From Lysobacterales bacterium (GTDB lineage: Bacteria; Pseudomonadota; Gammaproteobacteria; Xanthomonadales; SZUA-38), in assembly GCA_030065125.1 (NCBI GenBank), contig JASJDM010000029.1, positions 1 to 64,000 of the forward strand: a DNA stretch of 64,000 bases. The letters are read 5' to 3'. The number at the start of each line of letters is the position of its first letter. Positions within the stretch are counted from its first letter, which is position 1. Made by a program: the position numbers and the translations under genes. The notes beneath the pieces were generated by a model. It was not told the origin of the DNA. It saw nothing but the letters and a program-made list of their open reading frames with translations, and did no database searches. Shown piece after piece: positions 1 through 13,728 of this stretch.

Positions 1-2
1 AC

Positions 3-70
3 GCTCGCCTAGCGAGCTGGGGAACGGCCGCTGGCGCGGCCTGGGGAACGCGCGCTCCGCGCGCTGGGAC
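3..70 (+). repeat. GGGGAAC-linked hairpin array, copy A1
   Basis: Three short perfect stem-loops follow each other: GCTCGC/GCGAGC (3-17), GGCCGC/GCGGCC (26-41) and GCGCGC/GCGCGC (50-64), each with a 3-4 nt loop. Every hairpin is followed by T and then the same linker GGGGAAC (19-25 and 43-49); the last one is followed by a shortened GGGAC. The stem sequences differ between units while both arms still match each other, and only the linker is constant. The array may continue to the left of the window. It points towards copy A2, which lies inverted on the other side of an 83-bp spacer (71-153) in which I see no gene. Confidence 0.8.
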
Positions 71-153
71 AACACTCCCGCTCTTGGTGAATACCTTCAG
101 GCCAAAGCGAATTCGAAGTCGCCGAGGTGGCCGTATCGGTGACATTGCCGTAT

Positions 154-266
154 GGACCCCAGCGCGAAGCGCGTTCCCCAGGCCGCGTCAGCGGCCGTTT
201 CCCAGCGAGCAGCGCGAGCGTTCCCCTGCACCCGAAGGGTGCGTTCCCCGGCTCGCGCAGCGAGCC
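154..266 (-). repeat. GGGGAAC-linked hairpin array, copy A2 (inverted)
   Basis: This is the same design read on the minus strand (linker GTTCCCC on the plus strand at 173-179, 220-226 and 243-249, with a variant GTTTCCC at 197-203). Hairpins are GCGC/GCGC (162-172), GGCCGC/GCGGCC (181-196), GCACCC/GGGTGC (228-242) and GGCTCGC/GCGAGCC (250-266). The unit at 205-219 has lost pairing: both arms read GCGAGC. The outer hairpin abuts the stop codon of the GGDEF/EAL gene, so on the minus strand the array begins exactly where translation ends and could act as a 3' stabiliser or terminator. The order of linker and hairpins from 157 to about 203 closely resembles the array at 30.9 kb read in reverse. 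Confidence 0.8.
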
Positions 267-4730
<4,464 letters not shown>

Positions 4731-4739
<9 letters not shown>

Positions 4740-5846
4740 CAGACAGCTTCCAAGGGCATCCAGTACCCGGTCCACTTTTTCCGGCCGCGAGCTTTCACCC
4801 ATCAGGCCGATGCGCCAGATACGCCCGGCCAGGGCACCCAGGCCGGCACCAATCTCGATATCAAACTCGTTCAGCAGGCGCGAACGCACCCGGGCTTCAT
4901 CCACCCCCTCGGGCACCGTGATGGCATTGAGCTGGGGCAGGCGCGCGGATGGCTCCACCAGCAGCTTCAGTCCCATCTTGTCCAGTCCCGCCGCCAGCCG
5001 CAGGTGATTGGCCTGATGGCGCTCCCAGGAATCTGGCAGGCCCTCTTCGCACAGGATGGTCAGCGCCTCATGCAGGCCGTAAAGGGCGTTGATTGGCGCG
5101 GTGTGGTGATAGGACCGGCCGCCCTCACCGTCCCAGTACCCCATGACCAGGTTGAGGTCCATAAACCAGCTCTGCACCGGGTGGGTGCGATTGCGGATGG
5201 TCTCGGTGGCCCGCTCGCTGAAGGTGACCGGCGAGATACCAGGGGGGCAGGACAGACACTTCTGGGAACCGGAATAGACCGCATCGGCCTGCCACCGGTC
5301 CACCTCCAGGGGAATACCGCCCAGGGCAGTCACCGCATCGACAATGCTCAAGACTTCGTGTTCCCGGGCCAGGGCGCACAGCGCCTGGGCGTCAGATTTC
5401 ACCCCGGTGGAGGTTTCGGCATGCACGAACGCCAGTACCTTGGCCTCGGGATGGGCTTGCAGCGCCGCCCGGGCCTGGTCGAGGTCAACTGCCGTGCCCC
5501 ATTCGTTTTCCACCATGACCGGCCTGGCGCCGCAGCGCTCGACGTTTTCCCGCATGCGCCCACCGAACACGCCGTTCTGGCAGACCACCACGGTGTCGCC
5601 AGGCTCCACCAGGTTGACGAAGCAGGTTTCCATGCCAACGGAGCCGGGACCCGACAGCGGGATGGTGAGAGCGTTTTGGGTGCGAAACGCCTGGCGCAGC
5701 AGCTCCTTCAGCTCGTCCATCATGGCGGTGAACTGGGGATCCAGGTGGCCAATGGTGGGCCGGCCCATGGCCTCCAGCACCCGGGGATGCACGTCCGAGG
5801 GACCGGGGCCCAGCAGCAGGCGCGGACGCGGTTTGAAAGTTGGCAT
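4731..5846 (-). CDS. Class V aminotransferase, alanine/serine-glyoxylate type
   Basis: This 371-residue pyridoxal-phosphate enzyme belongs to the alanine-glyoxylate/serine-glyoxylate/purine aminotransferase group. The N-terminus LLLGPGPSDVHPRVLEAM and TIGHLDPQF are hallmarks. SGPGSVGMET is the cofactor phosphate region, IVDAVTALGG holds the Asp that contacts the pyridine nitrogen, and the Schiff-base Lys is in SGSQKCLSCPPG. The protein has full length. Which amino donor it uses cannot be told from sequence alone. It lies 3 bp downstream of the gamma-carbonic anhydrase gene on the same strand, so the two are probably co-transcribed. Its start is an ATG at 5846. Confidence 0.92.
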
Positions 5847-5849
5847 GGC

Positions 5850-6377
5850 TTACCTCATGTAATCATTCTTGACAGCTATATAGTGTCGCGCCGAGTAGTG
5901 CAGGTTTTCGATTTCGGATTGTCCCAATTCCCGGGCCTCGGTGGCCGGATTTCCGCGCCACAGGGTGCGCGGCGGGAGCTGTTTCCCCGGTGCCAGCAGA
6001 GCGCCCGCGCCGACCAGGCACTCCTCGCCAATCACAACGTCATCCATGACCACCGCACCCATCCCCACCAGGCAATGATTGCCCACGGTACAGGCGTGCA
6101 GCACGGCGCGGTGGCCAACGGTGACGCCCTGGCCGATAATCAGCGCGCGGCCACCGGGGGTAAACGGGCCATCGTGGGTGACATGCAGGACCGCGCCATC
6201 CTGGATGTTACTGCCGGCACCGATAATGATCTGCTCCACGTCACCACGGACCACGGCGCCGGGCCAGATCGATGCATCCGGGCCCACGGTGACCCGTCCG
6301 ATGACACAGGCGTCCGGATCGATGTAGGCGGTTGGGTCAATGGTCGGGTGATGCCCGAGATAGGATCGAATAGTCAA
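5850..6377 (-). CDS. Gamma-class carbonic anhydrase-like hexapeptide protein (YrdA/PaaY type)
   Basis: This 175-residue protein has the left-handed beta-helix repeat pattern of bacterial trimeric gamma-carbonic anhydrases and related acyltransferases. Family hallmarks are GAVVRGDVEQIIIG, SNIQDGAVLHVTH and VTVGHRAVLHACTVGN, which carry the candidate zinc-binding histidines. Many relatives bind zinc, but their in vivo substrate is often unknown. No ATG occurs near the N-terminus; I chose TTG at 6377 because MTIRSYLGHHP matches the usual family start, while TTG at 6413 would overlap the first base of opdA. It is divergent from opdA and directly upstream of the aminotransferase gene. Confidence 0.85.
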   Translation of the reverse strand: MTIRSYLGHHPTIDPTAYIDPDACVIGRVTVGPDASIWPGAVVRGDVEQIIIGAGSNIQDGAVLHVTHDGPFTPGGRALIIGQGVTVGHRAVLHACTVGNHCLVGMGAVVMDDVVIGEECLVGAGALLAPGKQLPPRTLWRGNPATEARELGQSEIENLHYSARHYIAVKNDYMR

Positions 6378-6412
6378 AACAGGGTCGCGCCAAAAAGGAT
6401 GCGAGTTTAGCA

Positions 6413-8463
6413 ATGGACATGAGAACCGAGAAGATCAACCCTCTGCTGGTATACCACCAGCTGCCACCGTTCAGCGAGATCCAGCCGAGCCACGTGGTTC
6501 CGGCCGTGGAGGCGCTGATTCAGCACTGCCGTGAAGGTCTGGCGCAAACGGAAACCTCGGACGGCGCCATCGACTGGGACAGCCTGGTGGGGCGCGAGGA
6601 ACAGCTGCTGGACGAACTGTCCCGGGCCTGGCAGCCGGTCAGCCACCTGCACAACGTCAACGCCACAGAGGCCTGGCGGGAAGCCTACGCCGAAGCCGTG
6701 GTGATGCTGACCGACTTCTACACGGAGCTGTCCCAGGACACCGATCGCTACCGGGCCTACCAGGCGCTGCGGCAGTCCGATCAGTTCGATCGGCTCGGCC
6801 CGGTGCGCCAGCGACTGATTGAGAACACCCTGCGGGATTTTCACCTGGCGGGCGTCGACCTGCCGGCTGATGAGAAACAGCAGTATCGCGAGCTCATGCG
6901 GGAGCTGACCGAACTCGGCACCCGGTTCCAGCAAAACCTGCAGGACGCCACCGAGGCCTGGGACCTGACCTTCGAAGACCCATCGGCGCTGGCTGGCCTG
7001 CCGGATAACGAGCTGGAGCAGTGCCGGGACCGCGCGCGCCAGGTGGAATCTGAGGGATACCGGATCACGCTGGATTTTCCCAGCTACCACGCGGTGCTGA
7101 CCTACGCCGACGACCGTGACCTGCGCGAACAGGTTTACCGGGCGTACAACACCCGGGCGTCGGACCAGGGACCCCACGCTGGCCAGTGGGACAACCGGCA
7201 GATCCTCGGTCAGATCCTTGAGCTGCGCCAGCGCCTGGCCCGGGTGGTGGGTTTCGACAATTATGCCCACTACTCCCTGGCCACCAAGATGGCGCCGGAC
7301 CCGGCTGCCGCCGAGGGTTTTCTACGCCGGCTGGCGGACATGGCGAGGCCCCGGGCCCGGGATGAGATGCAGGCCCTGGCAGCCTATGCCGGGCAACAGG
7401 GGGCCCCACTGCCGCTGCAGGCCTGGGACCTGCCCTACTGGTCCGAAAAACTGCGCAAAGCGGAATTTGACGTCAGCGAGGACGAGCTGCGGCCTTACTT
7501 TCCCCTGCCCCGAGCCATTGAAGGCCTGATGGCAGTGAGCGGTGAGCTGTTTGGTATCACATTCAGACGGCGCGACGACGTCGACGTGTGGCATCCCGAT
7601 GTCTCGTTTTTCGAGCTGCTCAACGCTGACGGCCAGGTGCAGGCCGGCTTGTACCTGGACCTGTACGCGCGCAGCGGCAAACGCGGCGGTGCCTGGATGG
7701 CGGACTGCCGCTGCTACCTGTCCCTGGCCGACGGCGGCGTGCAGAAACCCATTGCCTTCCTGAACTGCAATTTTGGCCCGGCCACCCCGGAGCGCCCTTC
7801 CCTGCTGTCTCACCGGGACCTGACTACCCTGTTTCACGAATTCGGCCACGGACTGCACCACATGCTGACCCGGATCGAACACCCTGCCATCGGGGGGATT
7901 TCCGGGGTTGAGTGGGACGCGGTGGAGCTGCCCAGCCAGTTCCTTGAGAACTGGTGCTGGGAACGGGCGGCCCTGGACCGGTTCGCCCACCATATCGACA
8001 GCGGTGATGCCCTGCCCGATGCCCTGCTGGAGCGGATGCTGGCGGCACGGCATTTCCAGAGCGGCATGTTCCTGTGCCGCCAGCTGGAGTTCGGCCTCAC
8101 CGACCTGCGGCTGCACGTGGAGGTCGATGGCGGAGATCCAGCCGGCGTGGAGCGTGTCGAGCAACAGGTGCGGGACCAGGTGGCGGTCGTGCCCTACCCC
8201 CCCGAAAACCGTTTCCTCAATGGGTTTGCCCACCTGTTTTCGGGCGGCTATGCGGCCGGATACTACAGCTACCTGTGGGCCGAGCAGCTGGCAGCGGATG
8301 CCTTCAGCCGGTTCCAGGATGAGGGCGTGATGAATCCCGAAACCGGCGCAGCCTTTCGTCGCGAGGTCCTGGAAGCCGGCGGGTCCCGCCCGGCCCTGGA
8401 TTCTTTTGTTGCCTTCCGCGGCCACGAGCCCCGGATCGAACCCCTGTTGAGAAGCTACGGCAT

Positions 8464-8467
<4 letters not shown>
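6413..8467 (+). CDS. prlC: Oligopeptidase A, M3 family zinc metallopeptidase
   Basis: This 684-residue cytoplasmic enzyme (also called OpdA) degrades short peptides, including cleaved signal peptides. The zinc motif HEFGH begins at His475 inside LFHEFGHGLHHML, and the following WDAVELPSQFLENW segment is typical of thimet-type M3 peptidases. Length matches the family (about 680). A second ATG at 6419 is a possible start. The gene is divergent from the carbonic anhydrase gene with only a ~35-bp gap, so their promoters must overlap. Its TGA overlaps the ATG of xthA (ATGA), which implies coupled translation. Confidence 0.96.
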
Positions 8468-9231
<764 letters not shown>

Positions 9232-9237
9232 CCTGGA

Positions 9238-9957
9238 TTATCCGGCCTGGCGGCCGGTTCGTTCTTCCACCCGCCGGATCAGACCACGCAGCATGGACAC
9301 CTCGTCGGACTGCAGCCCGGCCCGGTTGGCGATGGCCAGGAAGCGCAGCATCAGGTGATCCGGGTCGCGCTTGGGAAAATCCAGCCCCACCAGCATGTCC
9401 CGGCAGTGTGCCATCAGTGCGTCGATTTCCTTGCGGGTGGCGCCGTCCTCGTCCTGGGATACCTCTTGGGTGTCGGCCTCGATGTCACGCCGGGCCTGGA
9501 AAATCTCCCAGGCATAGACCTGCACCGCGTGGGACAGGTTGAGGCTGCGGTAGTCAGCGTGGGTGGGTATGTAGCTGCGGTACTGGCAGCGGTAAAGCTC
9601 GTCGCTGGTCAGCCCGCTGGGCTCCGGCCCGAACACCAGTGCGGCCGGGCCGGAATGACCGGCCAGTTTTGTGGCCGTCTCCTCGCAATCCAGCTCGGGC
9701 CAGCTGACTGAGCGGCTGCGGGCCGAGGTGCCGATCACCAGCGAACAGTCGGCGATAGCGCTGTCCAGGTCTGGCACCACCTTGACCTGTTCCAGCAGCG
9801 GTGCAGTGTCCGCCGCCATGGCCCGGGCCTTGCCGTCGGGAAACTGCTCCGGAGCCACCAGCCAGAGGTCTTCGAAGCCCAGTGTCACCAGGGCCCTCAG
9901 TGACGCCCCGATGTTGCCGGGGTGATGGGTGCGGACCAGGACAAATCGGATATTCAC
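9238..9957 (-). CDS. trmJ: tRNA (cytidine/uridine-2'-O-)-methyltransferase TrmJ
   Basis: TrmJ is a SPOUT-fold methyltransferase that 2'-O-methylates position 32 of several tRNAs with S-adenosylmethionine. The 239-residue protein begins MNIRFVLVRTHHPGNIGASLRAL and contains LVFGPEPSGLTSDEL and NLSHAVQVYAWEI, the three SPOUT motifs forming the trefoil knot. The C-terminal ~70 residues form the usual helical extension. It starts at a GTG that overlaps the stop of the upstream oxygenase gene (GTGA), so it is translated from a two-gene mRNA. Confidence 0.94.
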   Translation of the reverse strand: MNIRFVLVRTHHPGNIGASLRALVTLGFEDLWLVAPEQFPDGKARAMAADTAPLLEQVKVVPDLDSAIADCSLVIGTSARSRSVSWPELDCEETATKLAGHSGPAALVFGPEPSGLTSDELYRCQYRSYIPTHADYRSLNLSHAVQVYAWEIFQARRDIEADTQEVSQDEDGATRKEIDALMAHCRDMLVGLDFPKRDPDHLMLRFLAIANRAGLQSDEVSMLRGLIRRVEERTGRQAG

Positions 9958-10718
9958 GGAGTCAGCTGGACCGGGGGCTGGGAAGCCGACTTGGTGCCGG
10001 GCAGGGGTCGGGTGCCTCCACCGTAATAGGAAAACACCAGGGACAGCTTGACCCGGTCACTGGAGTTGCGGGACGCCGCGTGGAAAACCCGGGCGTTGAA
10101 GAACAGCACGTCACCGGGATCCAGGTCCGCCTGGACCGCCGCCTCCAGCGCCGCCGCGTTGGCCGGGTGGTCCATGCGCAGGAACTGGGCCTGGTCCACC
10201 TGGTCCGGCTGCAGGTCCCAGCGATGAGAACCCGGGATGATCGTCATGCCGCCGTTTTCCGGGACTTCCCGGCCCAGGGCCAGCCAGGCGTTGACCAGGA
10301 ATGGCGGTTCGAACGACCAGTAGCGGGTATCCCGGTGCCACAGGGTGTCCGAAGAGTAGCGCGGAAACTTGGTCATCAGGCAGTTGTGGTGGCTTTGGCA
10401 CAGCATTACCCGGGGGGATTCCAACAGTTCTGCGACCCGGCCGACCACCGCCGGGCTGCGTGCCCACGCCTGAAAAGCGCCACCCCGGGCAAATGCCTGC
10501 AGCAGCCGGCGGGGCGTGTTGCCGCCCTCGTCCTGCTGATCCTGGGGCGCCCCGGGATAGCCCACGTCAGACTCCAGCTCCAGGGGGCGCGGCTCCAGGC
10601 CCAGGGCCTGCTCTGCCTGGGCCCGAATGGCGCCCAGCTGGTCCGCAGTGGCCAGCCCCGGAACCACCAGGTAGCCGCTCTGGCGAAAGGTGTCTAGCTG
10701 TTCGCTGGAAAAATGCAT
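9954..10718 (-). CDS. Phytanoyl-CoA dioxygenase (PhyH) family protein
   Basis: This 254-residue protein fits the Fe(II)/2-oxoglutarate-dependent PhyH family. The iron ligands are visible as H-x-D in LWHRDTRYW and a distal His in NARVFHAASRN, followed by an Arg in SSDRVKLSLVF that could bind 2-oxoglutarate. GGMTIIPGSHRWD is a strong family signature. The substrate is unknown; relatives hydroxylate lipids, amino acids or small metabolites. I prefer the ATG at 10718 over a TTG at 10739, because the latter lies inside a palindromic candidate operator. It precedes trmJ with a four-base overlap and is divergent from the MarR-GNAT gene. Confidence 0.88.
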   Translation of the reverse strand: MHFSSEQLDTFRQSGYLVVPGLATADQLGAIRAQAEQALGLEPRPLELESDVGYPGAPQDQQDEGGNTPRRLLQAFARGGAFQAWARSPAVVGRVAELLESPRVMLCQSHHNCLMTKFPRYSSDTLWHRDTRYWSFEPPFLVNAWLALGREVPENGGMTIIPGSHRWDLQPDQVDQAQFLRMDHPANAAALEAAVQADLDPGDVLFFNARVFHAASRNSSDRVKLSLVFSYYGGGTRPLPGTKSASQPPVQLTP

Positions 10719-10726
10719 GAAATTGA

Positions 10727-10739
10727 TTGTACTATGCAA
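10727..10739. promoter_or_regulatory. Candidate operator between the PhyH and MarR-GNAT genes
   Basis: TTGTACTATGCAA is an imperfect inverted repeat (outer arms TTG/CAA, with further matches inside), in the AT-rich gap between two divergent genes, one of which encodes a MarR-type DNA-binding domain. MarR-family dimers often bind palindromes of about this size. The AT-rich TATATATA stretch that follows (10741-10748) could contain the -10 region of either gene. Confidence 0.4.
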
Positions 10740-10764
10740 CTATATATATGCTGTTTACAACTAA

Positions 10765-11694
10765 ATGAACGAACGCACTACAGCCCTGGTGGACCGGCTG
10801 CGTGCCGCCGCCCGCCAGATGGTCCGTGAGTTTCAGGCCATCGACGGCAGCGGCATTGTACCGGGGATCAGCCTGTCCGAGTGTCACTTCCTGATGGAGC
10901 TGGACGCCCGGGGCGTATCCACCACGTCGCAGCTGGCCGACGTGATGCTGCTGGAGAAGTCTACCGTCAGCCGGCTGGCCTCCCGACTCTCATCCAGCGG
11001 ACTGCTGGAGTCCGCCGGCGCCAGCAGCGATCGGCGCCAGCGCCCCCTCAGATTGACCGAAGCCGGGCACCGGAGAGTCAGTGAGATCCACGGCAAGGCC
11101 GAGAGCCAGGTGCGCCGGGCCCTGGACTTCGTCCCCGACGCAGAGCGTGAATCATTGTTATCGGGCCTGGAGCGATACGCCAAGGCCCTGGGCTACGCCC
11201 GCCAGAGCGGTCAGTTCCGCATGCGGCCCATCCGCCCCGAAGATGACGCCGCGGTATCGCGGATCATCATCGACGTGATGACCGAGTTTGGCGCCGTGGG
11301 CAGTGGCTACTCCATTGAAGACGAGGAGGTCCGCGCCATGTCCGCCGCCTATGCCGCCCCGGGCTCGGCCTACTACGTGGTGGAACGCGACGGCGATATC
11401 CTGGGTGGCGGCGGCATTGGGCCCCTGGCCAACGGCGAGCCCGGCACCTGCGAGCTGAAAAAGATGTACTTCCGCGAGGCCCTGCGGGGTACCGGCATGG
11501 GCCTGCAGCTGCTGCGGCACTGCCTGCATTCCGCCAGGCTGCTGGGCTACCGCCAGGTCTACCTGGAAACCCTGGACGCCATGCACGCGGCGCGCCGGCT
11601 GTATCGCAAGCTGGGATTCACGGACCTGGAACAGCCCATGGGCGATACCGGGCACTTTGGCTGCAACCGGTGGATGATCCTGGATCTGGAATGA
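10765..11694 (+). CDS. MarR-type regulator fused to a GNAT acetyltransferase
   Basis: The 309-residue protein has two parts. Residues ~1-145 form a MarR winged helix, with STTSQLADVMLLEKSTVSRLASRL as recognition region and a wing containing SSDRRQRPLRLTEAG. Residues ~150-309 form a GNAT domain with the acetyl-CoA loop in KKMYFREALRGTGMGLQLL and the C-terminal YLETLDAMHAARRLYRKLGF. Such fusions are known in bacteria; I infer that the acetyltransferase part modifies a small molecule or protein and that the DNA-binding part controls neighbouring genes. The ATG at 10765 is the first in frame. The next gene, also a GNAT, overlaps by four bases. Confidence 0.9.
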   Translation: MNERTTALVDRLRAAARQMVREFQAIDGSGIVPGISLSECHFLMELDARGVSTTSQLADVMLLEKSTVSRLASRLSSSGLLESAGASSDRRQRPLRLTEAGHRRVSEIHGKAESQVRRALDFVPDAERESLLSGLERYAKALGYARQSGQFRMRPIRPEDDAAVSRIIIDVMTEFGAVGSGYSIEDEEVRAMSAAYAAPGSAYYVVERDGDILGGGGIGPLANGEPGTCELKKMYFREALRGTGMGLQLLRHCLHSARLLGYRQVYLETLDAMHAARRLYRKLGFTDLEQPMGDTGHFGCNRWMILDLE

Positions 11695-12245
11695 ATCTGA
11701 CCGCGACATTGCGCCACCGACTGGCGCAGACCGAAGACATCCCGGCTATCGAAGAATTGATGCGGCTGGCCATCGCCGAAAACATGAAGCCTTTTCTTGG
11801 TCCGGAGGAGATTGAGGCTGCCAAAGAAACCATGGGCGTGGACCAGACGCTGATCGAAGACCAGACCTATTTCGTGATCGAAGCCAGAACCGATGCCGGC
11901 ACGGTGATGGTGGGTTGTGGGGGGTGGGGCAAGCGAAAAACCCTTTACGGCGGCAACCACACGGTGGGCCGGGACGACAGCCTGTCTGATCCCACCGTGG
12001 ATGCAGCTCGAATCCGAGCCATGTATACCCACCCGGACTGGAGCCGCCGGGGCATTGGCACGTTGCTGCTGGAACTCGGCGAGGCCGCTGCACGGGAGGC
12101 AGGTTTCAAAACCATCGAACTGGGCTCAACCATTCCCGGTGAGCCGTTTTACCTGGCCCGGGGCTTTGTTGAGCTCAGCCGCGTGACCCATACGGGGCGG
12201 AACGGCGCGCCCAACGTGGTCATCAAGATGACCAAGGGCCTTTAG
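11691..12245 (+). CDS. GNAT family N-acetyltransferase
   Basis: This 184-residue protein has the GNAT core: MYTHPDWSRRGIGTLLLE is the acetyl-CoA pyrophosphate loop (R-R-G-I-G), and EPFYLARGFVELSR is the usual C-terminal motif. The substrate cannot be told. The ATG overlaps the stop of the MarR-GNAT gene (ATGA), so the two acetyltransferases are made from one mRNA. An in-frame extension upstream to 11670 would overlap the previous gene further and has no separate ribosome-binding site. Confidence 0.88.
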   Translation: MNLTATLRHRLAQTEDIPAIEELMRLAIAENMKPFLGPEEIEAAKETMGVDQTLIEDQTYFVIEARTDAGTVMVGCGGWGKRKTLYGGNHTVGRDDSLSDPTVDAARIRAMYTHPDWSRRGIGTLLLELGEAAAREAGFKTIELGSTIPGEPFYLARGFVELSRVTHTGRNGAPNVVIKMTKGL

Positions 12246-12266
12246 ACAGGCCAGAGCTGGATGACA

Positions 12267-12953
12267 TCAGTTGTTGAATGAACTGGGCAGCAGGTTCAGC
12301 TCCCCGCTGGCTTCCTTGCGCCTCAATTCATCGAGCTGGCCGGCCATATCCGCCTTGATTTCGTCCACCAGTGCCCGGAATTCAGGCTCGTTACGGATCG
12401 GCTCCATGGACAGGTCTTTTTCGAGGAAATACCACCAGTACACCCGATGCGGGAGATGTAGGTCAGCAGGTCGTCGTGCACCCCGTCCACGAAAAACGCG
12501 TCTTCCTGGCGGGCGCTGCGGTGGGCGAAGGGCAGCACCGCGATGGAAGGGTCACCCGACGGACGCGTTACCGCGGTAACGTCGTCCTTCCCGGCGAACC
12601 GGTCCAGCCCAAGATAGCCCAGCACCAGGACCGGCGCCCCGGCAAACAGGTAGACCAGGCCTCTGTTTGAGCCGGCTTCGCGTGGCTCATCGGCGGGCTC
12701 CCTTTCTGCTGCCTCGCCGACCGCCACCAGCAGCCGATAGCCGTGTCCGCGCACCAGTGCGATGTACCGCGGCTCCTGGGGATCGTCCCCCAGGGCAGCC
12801 CGCACCATTTCCACCCGCTTGGTCACCGTTTCCTTGTTGACCACCTTGCCGGACCAGACCTCGTCCATAAGCTGATCGATGGACATCACATCCGGCGCGT
12901 GGCGGGTCAGGGCCAGCAGCAGGTCGAAGGACAGCAGTCGAACGTCGAACTAG
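12267..12953 (-). pseudogene. Remnant of a CadC-like winged-helix/TPR regulator
   Basis: Reading on the minus strand, an OmpR/CadC-type winged helix is recognisable (MSIDQLMDEVWSGKVVNKE, then YIALVRGHGYRLL), then a transmembrane-like segment and the start of the periplasmic part (SIAVLPFAHR, FFVDGVHDDLLTYISRIG). There the frame breaks near 12455 and another frame continues with WYFLEKDLSMEPIRNEPEF and DEIKADMAGQLDEL, which is the normal C-terminus of these proteins. The whole TPR region between (several hundred residues in relatives) is deleted. At the 5' side, FDVRLLSFDLLLAL is preceded directly by an in-frame TAG (12952). Loss at both ends plus an internal deletion indicates a dead gene. 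Confidence 0.8.
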
Positions 12954-13142
12954 CGGATGCCGCCGAACCCAGCGCGGCGTGAGCGGAGGGGCCATACCTT
13001 AACCCGCTGATTATTCGAGGTCTTCGCGAAAGTTTCGTGCTTTTTTCGCCCAGTCTTCAGGCACTTCCCGCTGCAGTTCTCCAGTCTGTAATCCGTGGCT
13101 CGGGAACGACCACAACACAACTGGAAATCTACGGAGAAGGTT

Positions 13143-13595
13143 ATGAACAAACGACAAACAGCACTATCAGCACTCCTCGTCGCCTCAATGTTCGCCGGGC
13201 CGGCTTTCGCGGGCAAAGCCTGCAAGACCAGGGACATCGCCGGCAAGTGGATTTTCGCCACGGGCATTGGGGAGCTGTTGCCGCCTGATACGGGCATCAC
13301 CGCGCTGGGTACCATGAATATCACGCGCGGCGGTGAGGTTTCGGGGAAGTTCGACGCCACCATTGCGGGCTTCGAATTTATCCCGGAGGTGCTGTATGAA
13401 GGCACCGTCACGGTCAATCCGGACTGCACCGGCACGCTGACCTTTATCACCTCAGCGCCCTCGGAACGAACCGACAGTATCGCCATCGTCAACCGGCGCC
13501 AGATGCTGGGCATGTCCCAGGATCCGACTAACCCGTGGACCTACCAGGTACTGCGGCTGACCGGTGGTGCGGTTGGGGTCCGGGATGACGATTGA
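13143..13595 (+). CDS. Small exported protein of unknown function
   Basis: The 150-residue product has a clear signal peptide (MNKRQTALSALLVASMFAGPAFA, cleavage after AFA), so it should be periplasmic or secreted. The mature part contains two cysteines (GKACKTRD and NPDCTG) that could form one disulfide, and alternating beta-strand patterns such as GKWIFATG and GTMNITRGGEVSGKF. I do not recognise the family. GGAGAAGG at 13133-13140 gives a good ribosome-binding site for the ATG at 13143. The 189 bp upstream (12954-13142), up to the regulator remnant, hold no other gene I can see. Confidence 0.75.
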   Translation: MNKRQTALSALLVASMFAGPAFAGKACKTRDIAGKWIFATGIGELLPPDTGITALGTMNITRGGEVSGKFDATIAGFEFIPEVLYEGTVTVNPDCTGTLTFITSAPSERTDSIAIVNRRQMLGMSQDPTNPWTYQVLRLTGGAVGVRDDD

Positions 13596-13625
13596 TCGTT
13601 GACGGGAGAGTGTGATCGAAGCTTT

Positions 13626-13723
13626 TTGGCACAGGGATGTGCCAACGGCCGGAGGCCGTAAGCGAAGCAAAACCACGCTTTTGCGCAGCGCCCGCGAGCC
13701 GGGCAGGAAGCCCGGTCTCGCGG
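13626..13723. terminator. Cluster of four hairpins between convergent genes
   Basis: Four stem-loops lie in the gap between two converging genes: TTGGCAC/GTGCCAA (13626-13645), ACGGCC/GGCCGT (13645-13659), GCAAAA/TTTTGC (13667-13684) and a long one, CCGCGAG-CCGGGC paired with GCCCGG-T-CTCGCGG (13692-13723). The last ends six bases before the stop codon of the TRAP permease gene and probably protects or terminates transcripts from both sides. No U-tract follows, so Rho-independent termination is uncertain. The hairpin style resembles the GGGGAAC arrays but the linker is absent. Confidence 0.55.
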
Positions 13724-13728
13724 ATCAA

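Noticed and set aside
3..266. CRISPR array at the window start
   Set aside because: The constant part is only 7 bp and the variable parts are perfect hairpins, not spacers; no cas genes are present.
12995..13010. TTAACCCGC near 13000 as another end of the MITE-like element
   Set aside because: Only nine bases match the element's end and no partner end is nearby.
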